Of a stretch of DNA of 64,000 nucleotides, positions 36,293 through 44,520 are shown piece by piece; the stretch's first letter is position 1; each line of letters begins with the position of its first letter. The translations under genes were made by a program, and so were the position numbers. Source of the DNA: a virus; the IMG/VR virus record IMGVR_UViG_3300044631_000551, positions 20,439 through 84,438 of that record. One strand, given 5' to 3'. The notes beneath the pieces are model-generated. The model was not told where the DNA came from. It was given only the letters and a program-made list of their open reading frames with translations, and did no database searches.

Positions 36293-37146
36293 TAGAATTC
36301 CGAAATGTTTTCCATTAAAAACTTTAGTTTGTGTTTGATAAAGTAGTTGAACAGTTGGTTCCTATCTTTACCTGCTTCCGAGTCATACTCTTGGATAATC
36401 CTATCCTTAATCTCATTCGGTATATTATTTAGTGAAATCAAAAGCTCGTTTCGTTTCCAGTTGCGTTGCTCTTCGTCTTTCAACTGCTCAAACGGAGTAG
36501 TCATAAAGTAGTCAAGTCGCTTCTGGGTAATGATACCCTGTCGCGTACCAGTCACAAGGCAGTCATCCTTAGACAGGATGTTCGGAATACCGTCGCTAGT
36601 ATCACCACGGATAATGTGCTCGCGCAGGAACTCGTCGGCATCCGTACAGCTCAGCATGCGTTTGCGAGTAGGATCGTACTGCTCGACGTTATTATAGCAT
36701 TGCAGTTGCTTGAAGTCTTTGTCACCAGAGACAATCATAATCTTTTCAGCATTACCAAACTCGACACCAAACTTGTGTACGAGAACACCGATAACGTCGT
36801 CGGCTTCAGCATTATCTACGTGAATGACGCGATACGGGAAATATGCTTTCAACTCCTCGCGGACTTTAGCGAATGTGTCAAACACAGTTCCCCAATCCAT
36901 GTCAGAAGCATCACGACTCTTGCGACGGTTGGCTTTGTAGTACGGAAACGCGCCACGACGCCAGCTGCTGGAGTCACAGGCGATAACCATATCGCCGTAG
37001 TCGGCTGCAAACTTCTTGCGAATATTACGCAATCCGTTCAGAATCATGTGGCGAAGCAGATCTTCATCTAGCTTGGCATTTTGATGAGAGCCAAGCTGAG
37101 TCATCAGATTAGCAATCATTACTTGTTGTAAGTCAATTATAAACAT
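36292..37146 (-). CDS. rnh: T4-type RNase H, 5-prime flap exonuclease (284 aa)
   Basis: The FEN-1/T4 RNase H pattern is present: VIACDSSSWRRGAFPYYKAN (residues 55-74) with the metal Asp, DNAEADDVIGVLVHKF with paired acidic residues, MIVSGDKDFKQLQ and the GDTSDGIPNIL helix-hairpin site. It removes RNA primers from lagging-strand fragments. T4 RNase H is 305 aa. The C-terminal KLKFLMENISEF resembles the segment that T4 RNase H uses for gp32 or clamp contact. Confidence 0.93.
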   Translation of the reverse strand: MFIIDLQQVMIANLMTQLGSHQNAKLDEDLLRHMILNGLRNIRKKFAADYGDMVIACDSSSWRRGAFPYYKANRRKSRDASDMDWGTVFDTFAKVREELKAYFPYRVIHVDNAEADDVIGVLVHKFGVEFGNAEKIMIVSGDKDFKQLQCYNNVEQYDPTRKRMLSCTDADEFLREHIIRGDTSDGIPNILSKDDCLVTGTRQGIITQKRLDYFMTTPFEQLKDEEQRNWKRNELLISLNNIPNEIKDRIIQEYDSEAGKDRNQLFNYFIKHKLKFLMENISEF

Positions 37147-37147
37147 T

Positions 37148-37459
37148 TTATGTTACCATTTCATAGAAATCTTCTGCGGTGACCTGCAGTGGGTGTAGGA
37201 TATTGCGTTCGCCGAGTAGCATAGAGTACATGGCTTCTCGGAACAGAATATAGTCTTTTGGGCTCACTTCTGTGGGCTTGATACCACGACTCACAAGGAT
37301 CGTCCATGCAGCTTGAAGTGCAAGATCGGCGATGTCAGTGACCTCGTCATAAGCAGTAACAAAGTTGTCAACAACTTCAGAAACTTGTTTCTCGGTTTTG
37401 ACTTCTTCCTGTTTAACTTTGAATCGGTCAGCAACGTCAATTACATTATTATCGCTCAT
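37148..37459 (-). CDS. Conserved small protein upstream of RNase H (103 aa)
   Basis: The central block DLALQAAWTILVSRGIKPTE followed by YILFREAMYSMLLGERNILH is helical and well ordered; the N-terminal 35 residues are charged. I recall similar unnamed proteins near rnh in marine T4-like phages. It ends one base before RNase H and starts with an overlap of the gene upstream. No catalytic motif is visible. Confidence 0.65.
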   Translation of the reverse strand: MSDNNVIDVADRFKVKQEEVKTEKQVSEVVDNFVTAYDEVTDIADLALQAAWTILVSRGIKPTEVSPKDYILFREAMYSMLLGERNILHPLQVTAEDFYEMVT

Positions 37460-37719
37460 AGATATTTTGCCTTTCGTCCTCGCTTCATTGGCACGACTGG
37501 TGTGGTTTCTTCGACTTCGTCGGTCATTTCATCGCGCGGATCGCGAAAGAACAAAGGTAAATCTGTGCCAGCATTTATCTTTACAGTGTATCCGAGATCG
37601 CGCCAGCTAACAGCGTGTTGAATAGCAGTTGTTTTATCATTATAATCTAGTTCTAAGCAATGACCTTGTCGTGGTCGCTTGTGATAAAAGATTTGTACAG
37701 TCCAGTATTGTTTACGCAC
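37456..37719 (-). CDS. Small protein of unknown function, GTG start (87 aa)
   Basis: The frame starts at a GTG (37719) with GGGG about 9 bases upstream, next to the stop of a 33-aa membrane peptide. The first 50 residues look like a small alpha/beta fold (YWTVQIFYHKRPRQGHCLEL, AIQHAVSWRDLGYTVKIN), as in small wing-like phage proteins; the C-terminus is basic. The function is unknown. Confidence 0.6.
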   Translation of the reverse strand: MRKQYWTVQIFYHKRPRQGHCLELDYNDKTTAIQHAVSWRDLGYTVKINAGTDLPLFFRDPRDEMTDEVEETTPVVPMKRGRKAKYL

Positions 37720-37813
37720 TTAGAAACCCCAATATAAATCCGATTATGAATGGCAAGGAAGAAATAATCATTAAAGCAATCATTATAATAAACAAAAAGA
37801 TAATTCCTTTCAT
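37712..37813 (-). CDS. Single-span membrane peptide (33 aa)
   Basis: ATG at 37813 overlaps the stop of the 361-aa gene (TAATG) with AAGG upstream. Residues 4-30 are almost all hydrophobic. The next gene GTG overlaps its end. Tight coupling suggests a true micro-gene; the role is unknown. Confidence 0.6.
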   Translation of the reverse strand: MKGIIFLFIIMIALMIISSLPFIIGFILGFLSA

Positions 37814-38898
37814 TACCATACCTTGTAAAGAATTGTGGTATCATTCATGCGACCGTTAGCAGCACGTCCTTCAGTTTTCAACTGCTTAAATTGACGTTCA
37901 GCATTGATACGAGTATCAATGTGCGGAAGGATGTCAAGCGGTTTACGAAGTTTCTTAGTGAACGATTTGCTTTCGTCGAAGTTGATAATGCTAGTACCTT
38001 TGACAGAGAAACCACCCTCATTCGCGTAGTATAGGGAAAGGTCGCGCGTCTTACTATTGAACGCGACCAGATACTTGGCACCGAGCAGTTTAGCTGGGTC
38101 AATAGAAGCGATACGGAACTCTGCGTTCTCTTTCTGATACTTGAGACGACCAATAATCTTTTCGACTTTCGGTGGTTTCTTAGCGCGTGGTTTACGAGCA
38201 GCAGATTTCGTAACAGCTTTAATCTGTTTGAATTGAGTATTCATGTCAGTCAGCAGTTCAATAGTTTGCTTGACTGCTTTCCAGCTGACATGATTGTAGC
38301 CCTCGAGAAGTTGCTCGTCTTCCTTATCGCTCAGTTCGTTGAGTTCTTCTAGCAACAAAGAATACTCAGACGACAGTTCGTCGAGGTGAAACTTAGTCGC
38401 TTTCATAGCCATCAACGTTTTATAGAAGTCGACTTTAATCTTCTCTCCCGCGAGCGAGCGCGCGATGAGATCGTCCATGAATTCAAGCATTTCACTAGGA
38501 ACAGCTTTCGGCTTGACAACTTTGTTTACGATGACAGGATTACCGTCATCATCAAGTTCGGGTCGAGTAGAATCTAGGACTGTATCAATACTTTGTTTGA
38601 TGGTCGCGTGATACTTCGGATCGATAGTAGATCCGTTCGTGTATAGACGCGCGAGAGATGCGGTGGTCGGAATCAGTTTCCGAACCTTACCAGACACAGT
38701 AGCAATATCATCTTTGCTATACTTGTTCTTTGTCATGTATCCTACAAGCCACTTCTTGGCGTTGTCAGGAGTCCACTGATTGTTAAACCAGTTGAGTGCA
38801 CGAACAAACTCCACACCCTCTGGGTTATGGATTACAGGTTCGCCACCAATGGCGTCATATTGTTTACGCGGTTTGCGTTTCTTTTCTGGCTGAGCCAT
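37813..38898 (-). CDS. Conserved phage protein, basic and helical (361 aa)
   Basis: A Lys/Arg-rich N-terminus is followed by a helical domain (FVRALNWFNNQWTPDNAKKW near residues 30-50), a central coiled region (LDELSSEYSLLLEELNELSD) and a basic AARKPRAKKPPKVEK linker before a C-terminal beta domain with DLSLYYANEGGFSVKG. I do not recognise a named family. The first position of an early operon with its own strong promoter suggests a DNA- or RNA-binding replication or takeover factor. Confidence 0.65.
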   Translation of the reverse strand: MAQPEKKRKPRKQYDAIGGEPVIHNPEGVEFVRALNWFNNQWTPDNAKKWLVGYMTKNKYSKDDIATVSGKVRKLIPTTASLARLYTNGSTIDPKYHATIKQSIDTVLDSTRPELDDDGNPVIVNKVVKPKAVPSEMLEFMDDLIARSLAGEKIKVDFYKTLMAMKATKFHLDELSSEYSLLLEELNELSDKEDEQLLEGYNHVSWKAVKQTIELLTDMNTQFKQIKAVTKSAARKPRAKKPPKVEKIIGRLKYQKENAEFRIASIDPAKLLGAKYLVAFNSKTRDLSLYYANEGGFSVKGTSIINFDESKSFTKKLRKPLDILPHIDTRINAERQFKQLKTEGRAANGRMNDTTILYKVW

Positions 38899-38915
38899 AA
38901 ATATCCTTTAGAACT

Positions 38916-38944
38916 ATTATACTACGATTTTGGTTGAAAGTAAA
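38916..38944 (-). promoter_or_regulatory. Early-type promoter TTTACT-N17-TATAAT
   Basis: Minus-strand TTTACT (38944-38939) and TATAAT (38921-38916) with a 17-base spacer. The expected start near 38909 leaves an 11-base leader with AAAGGA before the 361-aa gene. The promoter lies at the very end of the SWIM-protein gene. Confidence 0.82.
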
Positions 38945-38945
38945 A

Positions 38946-39344
38946 TTATACAACGCTGGCATTTTGCGTATGCTTGCATTGACGGCGAAATTGAAATCCA
39001 GCACAGGTGCACGTCCAGCGACCACTTTCGTTAGTCACGTGATATGTGTTTCCTTTGCTTCCTGGAACTTCTATATGTACGATCTTGGTTTGTTGAACGA
39101 CAGGCTTCGTTGCACCCTTAATCATTTTCAGGTCAAAGACATGACGCAGATTAATGATGCGATGACCGAATGGCATGGATTTGTCTGCGAGAGCAAACTC
39201 TGTGTTGCTAATCGGATATGGCGGATTGATAACCTTTCCGCGATAAGTTGTGAATCGGAACTCACTATCCGAGAACAGATAAGATTCCTTGAAACTAGTT
39301 GTTACCTCGACTTCCGAGGAAATCAGTGGCATACGGTCAAACAT
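38946..39344 (-). CDS. SWIM zinc-finger protein (132 aa)
   Basis: The C-terminus contains C112-x-C114 and C123-x-H125 (TCTCAGFQFRRQCKH), the SWIM domain CxCxnCxH arrangement that binds DNA or protein. The N-terminal 90 residues are a small mixed domain. The ATG at 39344 has AGGAG upstream; an upstream in-frame ATG would overlap the promoter -10 and cannot be used. The gene is expressed alone from a repeat-array early promoter. Confidence 0.75.
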   Translation of the reverse strand: MFDRMPLISSEVEVTTSFKESYLFSDSEFRFTTYRGKVINPPYPISNTEFALADKSMPFGHRIINLRHVFDLKMIKGATKPVVQQTKIVHIEVPGSKGNTYHVTNESGRWTCTCAGFQFRRQCKHTQNASVV

Positions 39345-39366
39345 AGTATTCTCCTTCCATACAACC

Positions 39367-39394
39367 ATTATACTCCCCTGAAACCAGAAGTAAA
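39367..39394 (-). promoter_or_regulatory. Early promoter TTTACT-N16-TATAAT with repeat array
   Basis: Minus-strand TTTACT (39394-39389) and TATAAT (39372-39367), with GGGGAG at the -10 edge. Three repeat copies lie directly upstream (39411-39486). Confidence 0.85.
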
Positions 39395-39410
39395 ATAATA
39401 AACTCCTTAA

Positions 39411-39486
39411 AAATCAATAACTTAGCAAGGTATAAAAAACCCTTATAAATCAACGACTTATAAGGGTCTTAAAAATCAACGACTTA
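39411..39486 (-). repeat. Three-copy 14-base repeat array upstream of the SWIM-gene promoter
   Basis: Copies of the minus-strand core TAAGTYRTTGATTT lie at 39411-39424, 39447-39460 and 39473-39486, with start-to-start distances of 36 and 26 bases. The same spacing recurs in the arrays at 59093 (36, 25) and 63174 (37, 25). The middle copy also forms the loop and arm of a terminator. Confidence 0.8.
39434..39466 (-). terminator. Rho-independent terminator of the late curli/cyclase operon
   Basis: On the minus strand CCCTTATAA and TTATAAGGG form a perfect 9-bp stem around a 9-base loop and are followed by TTTTTT. It lies 26 bases after the cyclase stop codon. Confidence 0.88.
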
Positions 39487-39491
39487 GCGTA

Positions 39492-41519
39492 TTATTTTGA
39501 AGTCGCTCGGTAAATACCGTCCCAGCCATCTTTTCGCTTCATTCCGCTAATTCGCTCAATCATGATATCATAGTATTCAGCCATCTTTCCATCAAAATGG
39601 AACTTTAGTTGTTCGGCTGTCGCGATCGCAAGTTTGAACTCTTGGTTGTAATAATACTCCAAGAACAATTTGTGTTTATTGATTCCAGCTCGGTCATCAG
39701 GAACGACGGTGAAAATATGTACACCCTCTGTCTTTCCTTTTACCGCAATGTAGTCCAACTCAATAATCGGGAACTCGTCTTCAACGTATTCAGCAGTCTT
39801 CGGACCAATGATTAACTTAACACCGTAGGACTTACTTTGTCCTTCTAGTCTTGCAGCCAAGTTGACACCGTCCCCCAAACAAGTATAATCGAAACGCTGA
39901 ACAGACCCCATATTACCCACAACAACAACATCAGTGTTAATGCCAAGTCCCATACCAAACGCAGGAATCCCTTCTTTGGATATTTCTTCATTAAATTTCT
40001 CCAGGTCACCTAGCATAGCTAAACCTGTACGCAAAGCATTCTTCGCGTGTTCGGCATCATCAAGAGGAGCATTCCAAAAAGCCATCTGAGCGTCGCCAAT
40101 GTATTTGTCTAGCGTACCCTCGTTCTCAATAATCTTCTGTGTCATCGCAGTCATATAACGATTCATAATTTTAGTCAGACCTTGTACGTCTTTTCCGTAG
40201 TGTTCTGAAATAGTTGTAAAGCCACGAACGTCAGTAAACATAATTGACAGCTCGCGTGATTCGCCACCTAGTTGTAGCAGGTCTGGGTTTTCCTGTAGCT
40301 TCTCAACCATCGCTGGTGACAAGTATGTACCGAACTGCTTTTTAATTTGTTGCTTGAGTAGGAAGTTCTCGAGGAACTTAGCAAATGAAGCATGAGCGAA
40401 TATAACAAGCATGCCTAGAACTGGTAGCGAAGCATCAAGTAGCAGATACTCAGTTTTCCAGTAGTGATATGATGCATAACCAAACCCACCAGCAATTAGA
40501 ATAACCAACGGAAGAACTAGTTTCATTGGTGCTTTATAAACAGCTAGAATAATTAACAGACCAACGAATAGAATAATAACCAGCTCAAGGAAGTCAGCGT
40601 AGTCAGGGCGAACGATTGTGTTGCCATTTAGAACTGTTTGTAATAGATTAGCCTGAACTTCATGCGGATACATTGAGCCGACAGAAGTAGGAACTGGGTT
40701 GGCTACACCCTCAGCGGTTACACCCCAGATAAGAAACTTGCCAGCTGTATTTTCAGGTGTGATGTCAGCAGCTGATATAGAGTCAAACTCATTCCAATAA
40801 GAAATATAGACAGAGCCATCAGCAGTTGTTTTAATTGGCTCAAACTTAGGAATGCGAACAGCTTCAACGCCAGCTTCACCGACTTTCATTTGATACGAGA
40901 TATCACCAGCAGCGACGCGAATAGTTTCAAGCGCAACTGATGGATAGATTTGCTCATTAGCGCCAACGACCATTGGTAGTTTGCGGATTGTACCATCAAC
41001 GTCACCGATAGTAGAGGATACACCTACACCGCTTGACGCTTCAGCTAGAATTGTTACTGGCGGTAGAATACCAGACCAGCTGTTTACATAATCAAATGGA
41101 TTACCGCCGACAGTTGCGGTTCCTACGTGTGGTCCAAGACCTTCAATAGATTGGTCAGTTGGTGCTGACGAAATGATGGTGGCTCTTCGCGCGAGCGCGT
41201 CCGCGAACACTTGATCTTTACCGAAACGGTCTTCTTCTGAATAGATGACAGTAAATACGCTGATGCTGTCTTCTGCAGTTCTATCTAAAAGATTAGCAAA
41301 CTTATCGCGCGACCAAGACCACTGACCGTATTCTTTAATAGCTTTCTCGTCGATGTTGACTAATAGCACATCGCTGGACTTAATCTGCTCGTGGCTACGT
41401 TGTAGCGAGTCAAAGTAAGTTAGTCGTGTGGCTTCAACCAAGAATGGGTCATAGAAGCGCAGGGCGACCAAGAGTCCGAGTGTAATTAATGCTAGATACC
41501 ACTTTGTTAGGAATTTCAT
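39492..41519 (-). CDS. CHASE2-domain class III adenylate/guanylate cyclase (675 aa)
   Basis: The architecture is: membrane segment at residues 7-22; CHASE2 sensor domain at about 30-305 with LTYFDSLQRSHEQI, DVLLVNIDEKAIKEYGQWSW and PHEVQANLLQTVL; three membrane helices at about 310-378; and a class III cyclase domain at 420-605. Catalytic residues look complete: metal Asp430 (MFTDVRGFT) and Asp476, adenine-selecting Lys472 (DKYIGDAQ) and Asp550 (CLGDGVN), Asn553 and Arg557 (VNLAARLE). It would make cAMP (or cGMP) from inside the inner membrane with the sensor facing the periplasm. It is the last gene of the late curli operon and overlaps the FecR gene by 4 bases. A cyclase of this type in a phage is very unusual. 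Confidence 0.92.
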   Translation of the reverse strand: MKFLTKWYLALITLGLLVALRFYDPFLVEATRLTYFDSLQRSHEQIKSSDVLLVNIDEKAIKEYGQWSWSRDKFANLLDRTAEDSISVFTVIYSEEDRFGKDQVFADALARRATIISSAPTDQSIEGLGPHVGTATVGGNPFDYVNSWSGILPPVTILAEASSGVGVSSTIGDVDGTIRKLPMVVGANEQIYPSVALETIRVAAGDISYQMKVGEAGVEAVRIPKFEPIKTTADGSVYISYWNEFDSISAADITPENTAGKFLIWGVTAEGVANPVPTSVGSMYPHEVQANLLQTVLNGNTIVRPDYADFLELVIILFVGLLIILAVYKAPMKLVLPLVILIAGGFGYASYHYWKTEYLLLDASLPVLGMLVIFAHASFAKFLENFLLKQQIKKQFGTYLSPAMVEKLQENPDLLQLGGESRELSIMFTDVRGFTTISEHYGKDVQGLTKIMNRYMTAMTQKIIENEGTLDKYIGDAQMAFWNAPLDDAEHAKNALRTGLAMLGDLEKFNEEISKEGIPAFGMGLGINTDVVVVGNMGSVQRFDYTCLGDGVNLAARLEGQSKSYGVKLIIGPKTAEYVEDEFPIIELDYIAVKGKTEGVHIFTVVPDDRAGINKHKLFLEYYYNQEFKLAIATAEQLKFHFDGKMAEYYDIMIERISGMKRKDGWDGIYRATSK

Positions 41520-42607
41520 TTCTTCTGCCTTATAATAATTGTATTGCTGTCACCACCATTGATGACCACATTGAACTCTTTACCATCAAGATTAAAGATA
41601 ATGTTGTAAGCTGTTTTCTCATCAAGCACTAATTTAATCTTTCCGTTGTTATCCTTAGATATAGTTATAATATCTTTATTTAATACTGTTAGCAAACCTG
41701 TCTGCGCGTCAAGTCCGATATCTGTACCTGTAATTTCAGCAGCAGTGCGAACCTCACCCAACTTCGCTTCTTGTAACTTATCTACTTCAATCATAACTGG
41801 GATAATGTCAGCCAGATAATCTACTTCAAGATAGTTAATGTCAATATCATTAAACTCTAGCGCGTCTCTTTCTTGTTCGATTGCTAGGTAGTCTACGTCA
41901 AGTTCGTTGTAAGCAAGCGCATCTTCCTCTAGTATCATCTCATCTTCTTCCTGCTCTACTACTTTAGGAGGATTAACAATAAGCATATTGTTGATCTGGT
42001 CTAAGGAAAGGTCGAGGATGGCTGGTTTAGTTGGAGCTGAGTCGCTCGAGAATGCAACGGTTGACTGCATAGATTTGTTTAGTACCACCGAGCCACCATT
42101 GGTAGCAACTAAGATTTCACCAGATGGTGCACCGTTCTCATCGGGGAGAAGGATTACTAAACTACGACCCAGTTCGTCAACGGTGATTGTGAAGTCTGTA
42201 CCACGAACTGCGATCTGTGATGTGGGTGTTTTAATTGATACGTTTTTCTTATCAATACGATTCATCTTTCCAGTAGCAAATCTGGCTGTCCCACTTGCGA
42301 AGTTGACAGCCAGTTTGCCTTTACTTGGATTAGGATCGTAAACGAATTCATCTATTACGACTTTACTCTGTTCGGTGACTCGAAGTATCGAGCCATCTAG
42401 GAAATCGATCTTTATACGACCATTTCCTGTTCTTACATCATCACGCATCTCGATTCCCAGCTGTAATTTAGCTGGGAGCGGAGTCTTTCTTACAACTGAA
42501 CCTGTTCCCTTCAGCTCGGTGATTGAACCAATCTTAGACTCAGCAGCCAGAGGTGCCAGTGTTAGACTGATAAACACAAATGGTAGAAGGAGTTTGTGCA
42601 GTTCCAC
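41516..42607 (-). CDS. Secreted FecR-domain protein (363 aa)
   Basis: GTG start at 42607; residues 1-22 are a signal peptide (LLLPFVFISLTLAPLAAES). Residues 30-190 carry a FecR domain: GTGSVVRKTPLPAKLQLGIE, DDVRTGNGRIKIDFLDGSIL, VNFASGTARFATG and ISVRGTDF-like SQIAVRGTDFTITVDE. There is no transmembrane anti-sigma segment. Residues 220-275 are very acidic with a repeated LDVDYLAIEQERDALEFND/ INYLEVDYLAD pattern. Stand-alone FecR proteins are often paired with CHASE2 cyclases in bacteria, and the same pair is kept here with a 4-base overlap. I infer a periplasmic partner or ligand carrier for the CHASE2 sensor. Confidence 0.82.
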   Translation of the reverse strand: MELHKLLLPFVFISLTLAPLAAESKIGSITELKGTGSVVRKTPLPAKLQLGIEMRDDVRTGNGRIKIDFLDGSILRVTEQSKVVIDEFVYDPNPSKGKLAVNFASGTARFATGKMNRIDKKNVSIKTPTSQIAVRGTDFTITVDELGRSLVILLPDENGAPSGEILVATNGGSVVLNKSMQSTVAFSSDSAPTKPAILDLSLDQINNMLIVNPPKVVEQEEDEMILEEDALAYNELDVDYLAIEQERDALEFNDIDINYLEVDYLADIIPVMIEVDKLQEAKLGEVRTAAEITGTDIGLDAQTGLLTVLNKDIITISKDNNGKIKLVLDEKTAYNIIFNLDGKEFNVVINGGDSNTIIIRQKK

Positions 42608-43256
42608 TAGTTGTACTCTCTATGGTAATTGAGTTGGTTTCAGTTGCGCCAGCCTGTGTAATGTTGAAGTTTGTATAATCGCCAGTGTGGTCGATGTTTA
42701 CCATATGTCCAGCATACCCAGTTGCGCTTGTTGTTACGTTGTTGTAATTACCAACCATTGTAATGGTGCTTTCAGCATTCTCTGAGTTTACAGTAGCATT
42801 GAAGTTATTGTAATCACCAGTAATGTCCCATGTGAAAATTGAACCATCAGCCACATCAGCTGTACCAACGTTCATTAGCAGAGTATTATTTCCGCCAACA
42901 ATGTTGATATCATACTGCGTATCGTCTGCGCTGAATGAACCATTTGGGTTATTGTTTAGTGTTATTTCGTTATTATCGCCGTATCCCATGATTGTTGCTA
43001 GGATACCGTTGCCGTATAACCAACCATATAGCGAGTTATTATTACCAGTTTGTGTTATGGTAATATCTTGTTGGTCGCCGTTAAAGTAAAACGGTGTTTG
43101 ACCGTCATCAGAACCTATGGTGTTATTTTCACCTGTTTGTTCCATAACGATAGTTGCTTGTTGACCAACCTGATTAATATAAATCTGGTTGTCTGTAGCC
43201 TGACCTAATACTGTACCTGTCATCAAAAGCATAACAAAGAAGATGGCGTTCTTCAT
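42540..43256 (-). CDS. Curlin-repeat amyloid-like secreted protein (238 aa)
   Basis: A signal peptide (residues 1-18, ending TVLGQA) is followed by curlin-type repeats with the Q-x-G-x2-N-x5-Q pattern: INQVGQQATIVMEQTGENNT, ITITQTGNNNSLYGWLYGNG, ITGDYNNFN, TMVGNYNN and NITQAGATETNSI. At least five strand-loop units can be counted. CsgA/CsgB proteins are about 150 aa; this one is longer and its last 25 residues carry two Cys (STICVYQSNTGTSGC). The 3-prime end overlaps the FecR gene by 68 bases. AAAAGGAAAAG precedes the ATG. It is the likely substrate of the CsgG channel encoded just upstream. Confidence 0.82.
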   Translation of the reverse strand: MKNAIFFVMLLMTGTVLGQATDNQIYINQVGQQATIVMEQTGENNTIGSDDGQTPFYFNGDQQDITITQTGNNNSLYGWLYGNGILATIMGYGDNNEITLNNNPNGSFSADDTQYDINIVGGNNTLLMNVGTADVADGSIFTWDITGDYNNFNATVNSENAESTITMVGNYNNVTTSATGYAGHMVNIDHTGDYTNFNITQAGATETNSITIESTTSGTAQTPSTICVYQSNTGTSGC

Positions 43257-43268
43257 TTACTTTTCCTT

Positions 43269-44108
43269 TTATTTGAATTGCCAGTATCCTTTCGCCTTAC
43301 CGTCTTTGATAAGTTGTAACACTGCTTCTTCTATTGCTTTTTGCGTTGCGATGTTTACAGACTCGTTTTGAGCTGTTCCGTTTTCAACTTCGACGAGTGC
43401 CGTTCCTGCTTCGACGAAACGAAACACATCCTGCGAGTATCCTACCGACAGAATTGTCTTAGTTGAAATAACATCTATAAGAACTTCGCCTGTCGCAACC
43501 GAAACCAAACGAAGTGAAACTGTAACTGTATCTTTAACATAGCGTTTAGATGCACCGATACCCAAGTATCTTGCACCAGCACCGCCTGTCATGGTGTTAG
43601 TATCATAACCAACAACTCCACCCTCTATGATTAAACCAGCAAAGAGCAGTGGTGGCAGTTTATTTATACCTTCGCCCTCGTAAGACTCACGAGTAGACTT
43701 AATAAGCTGGCGTTCTTTAGAAAGATTTTCTAATCCTTTGCGCTCTACTACTTGGAACACTTCACCATAGCCAGCACCACGAAGCGCGCGAATTAGAAAC
43801 ACCTCTGGGGCTTGCGTCACAGCAGTCGAAAACGAAGATAGGTTTTCGCTAGGTTTACGCTGACCTGTTAAATCTGTGAATGCGTAGATTGCCAAGGTTG
43901 GTTTCTGAACAACTGGTGGCAGATCTCTGAGTTCCTTATTAAAAACGAACTCTTGAATCTCAGCTTGGTCGATCTTCTGTATATGTAATCCGTTAAACTT
44001 TTCTGATGTCTCTACTACTTTTCCGCCAGCAGCGTGTAGTGTATAGCAACCAGTTAAATTAACCGAAGCAACAGAAACCGCTAATAGGAATAGTGACGCT
44101 CGTAACAT
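43269..44108 (-). CDS. csgG: CsgG-like curli secretion channel lipoprotein (279 aa)
   Basis: An N-terminal lipoprotein signal ends in LTGC with Cys21 as lipidation site. The CsgG core is clear: PTLAIYAFTDLTGQRKPSEN, FSTAVTQAPEVFLIRALRGA, VVERKGLENLSKERQLI, PPLLFAGLIIEGGVVGYDTN and GIGASKRYVKDTVTVSLRLV, matching the strands and helices of the nonameric outer-membrane pore. Length (279 aa) equals E. coli CsgG (277 aa). It overlaps csgF by 50 bases. CsgE, CsgC and CsgD were not seen in the window. Confidence 0.94.
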   Translation of the reverse strand: MLRASLFLLAVSVASVNLTGCYTLHAAGGKVVETSEKFNGLHIQKIDQAEIQEFVFNKELRDLPPVVQKPTLAIYAFTDLTGQRKPSENLSSFSTAVTQAPEVFLIRALRGAGYGEVFQVVERKGLENLSKERQLIKSTRESYEGEGINKLPPLLFAGLIIEGGVVGYDTNTMTGGAGARYLGIGASKRYVKDTVTVSLRLVSVATGEVLIDVISTKTILSVGYSQDVFRFVEAGTALVEVENGTAQNESVNIATQKAIEEAVLQLIKDGKAKGYWQFK

Positions 44109-44520
44109 CTGTGGGATCCGTTAAATTAGTTATGATAAGTTTTAATACTTCTGCTCCGTTCTCATCAACCGTCGACTGATAGTTAATGTTGTATCCTTGT
44201 AGGTTAAGCGAACCAGAACCAGTTGCGCCTTCTGCGAATAGATTAGTCACTAGCTGGCGCGACAATTCAGCGTATATTCTTGACTCTACGTTTTTCAAGA
44301 ATCGGTTCACAGTTGAGTTGTTTTCCGCTGCGATGGCAGCTTTTAGCTCATCTTCTAATTTCTTAGCGATCGCTTCCTTGCGAGAAGTTTCTTGATTCTC
44401 AATAGTTAGATAATGTGATGATGTACCCTGTCCGTTGAAGGATGGGCTTTTGAATTGAAAGGTTATATCGCCAGCTGACGCGCTGAAAGGTAATAGACTA
44501 AGCAGCAGTAGTTTCTTCAT
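44059..44520 (-). CDS. csgF: CsgF-like curli assembly factor (153 aa)
   Basis: A signal peptide (MKKLLLLSLLPFSASA) is followed by DITFQFKSPSFNGQGTSSHY, which matches the CsgF N-terminus (TFQFxNPxFGG...) that plugs into the CsgG pore. The rest is helical then beta-rich and ends in GFCCFG. E. coli CsgF is 138 aa. The SD GAGGAGAA precedes the ATG. The gene heads the curli part of the operon, downstream of the holin-like genes. Confidence 0.9.
   Translation of the reverse strand: MKKLLLLSLLPFSASAGDITFQFKSPSFNGQGTSSHYLTIENQETSRKEAIAKKLEDELKAAIAAENNSTVNRFLKNVESRIYAELSRQLVTNLFAEGATGSGSLNLQGYNINYQSTVDENGAEVLKLIITNLTDPTDVTSVTIPISGFCCFG

Noticed and set aside
38934-39398. 154-codon plus-strand frame opposite the SWIM gene
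   Set aside because: It runs antisense through two early promoters and the SWIM zinc-finger gene and has no SD.
39411-39486. CRISPR array or tRNA-like element
   Set aside because: Only two to three copies of a 14-base motif with unequal short spacers next to a promoter; no cas genes.
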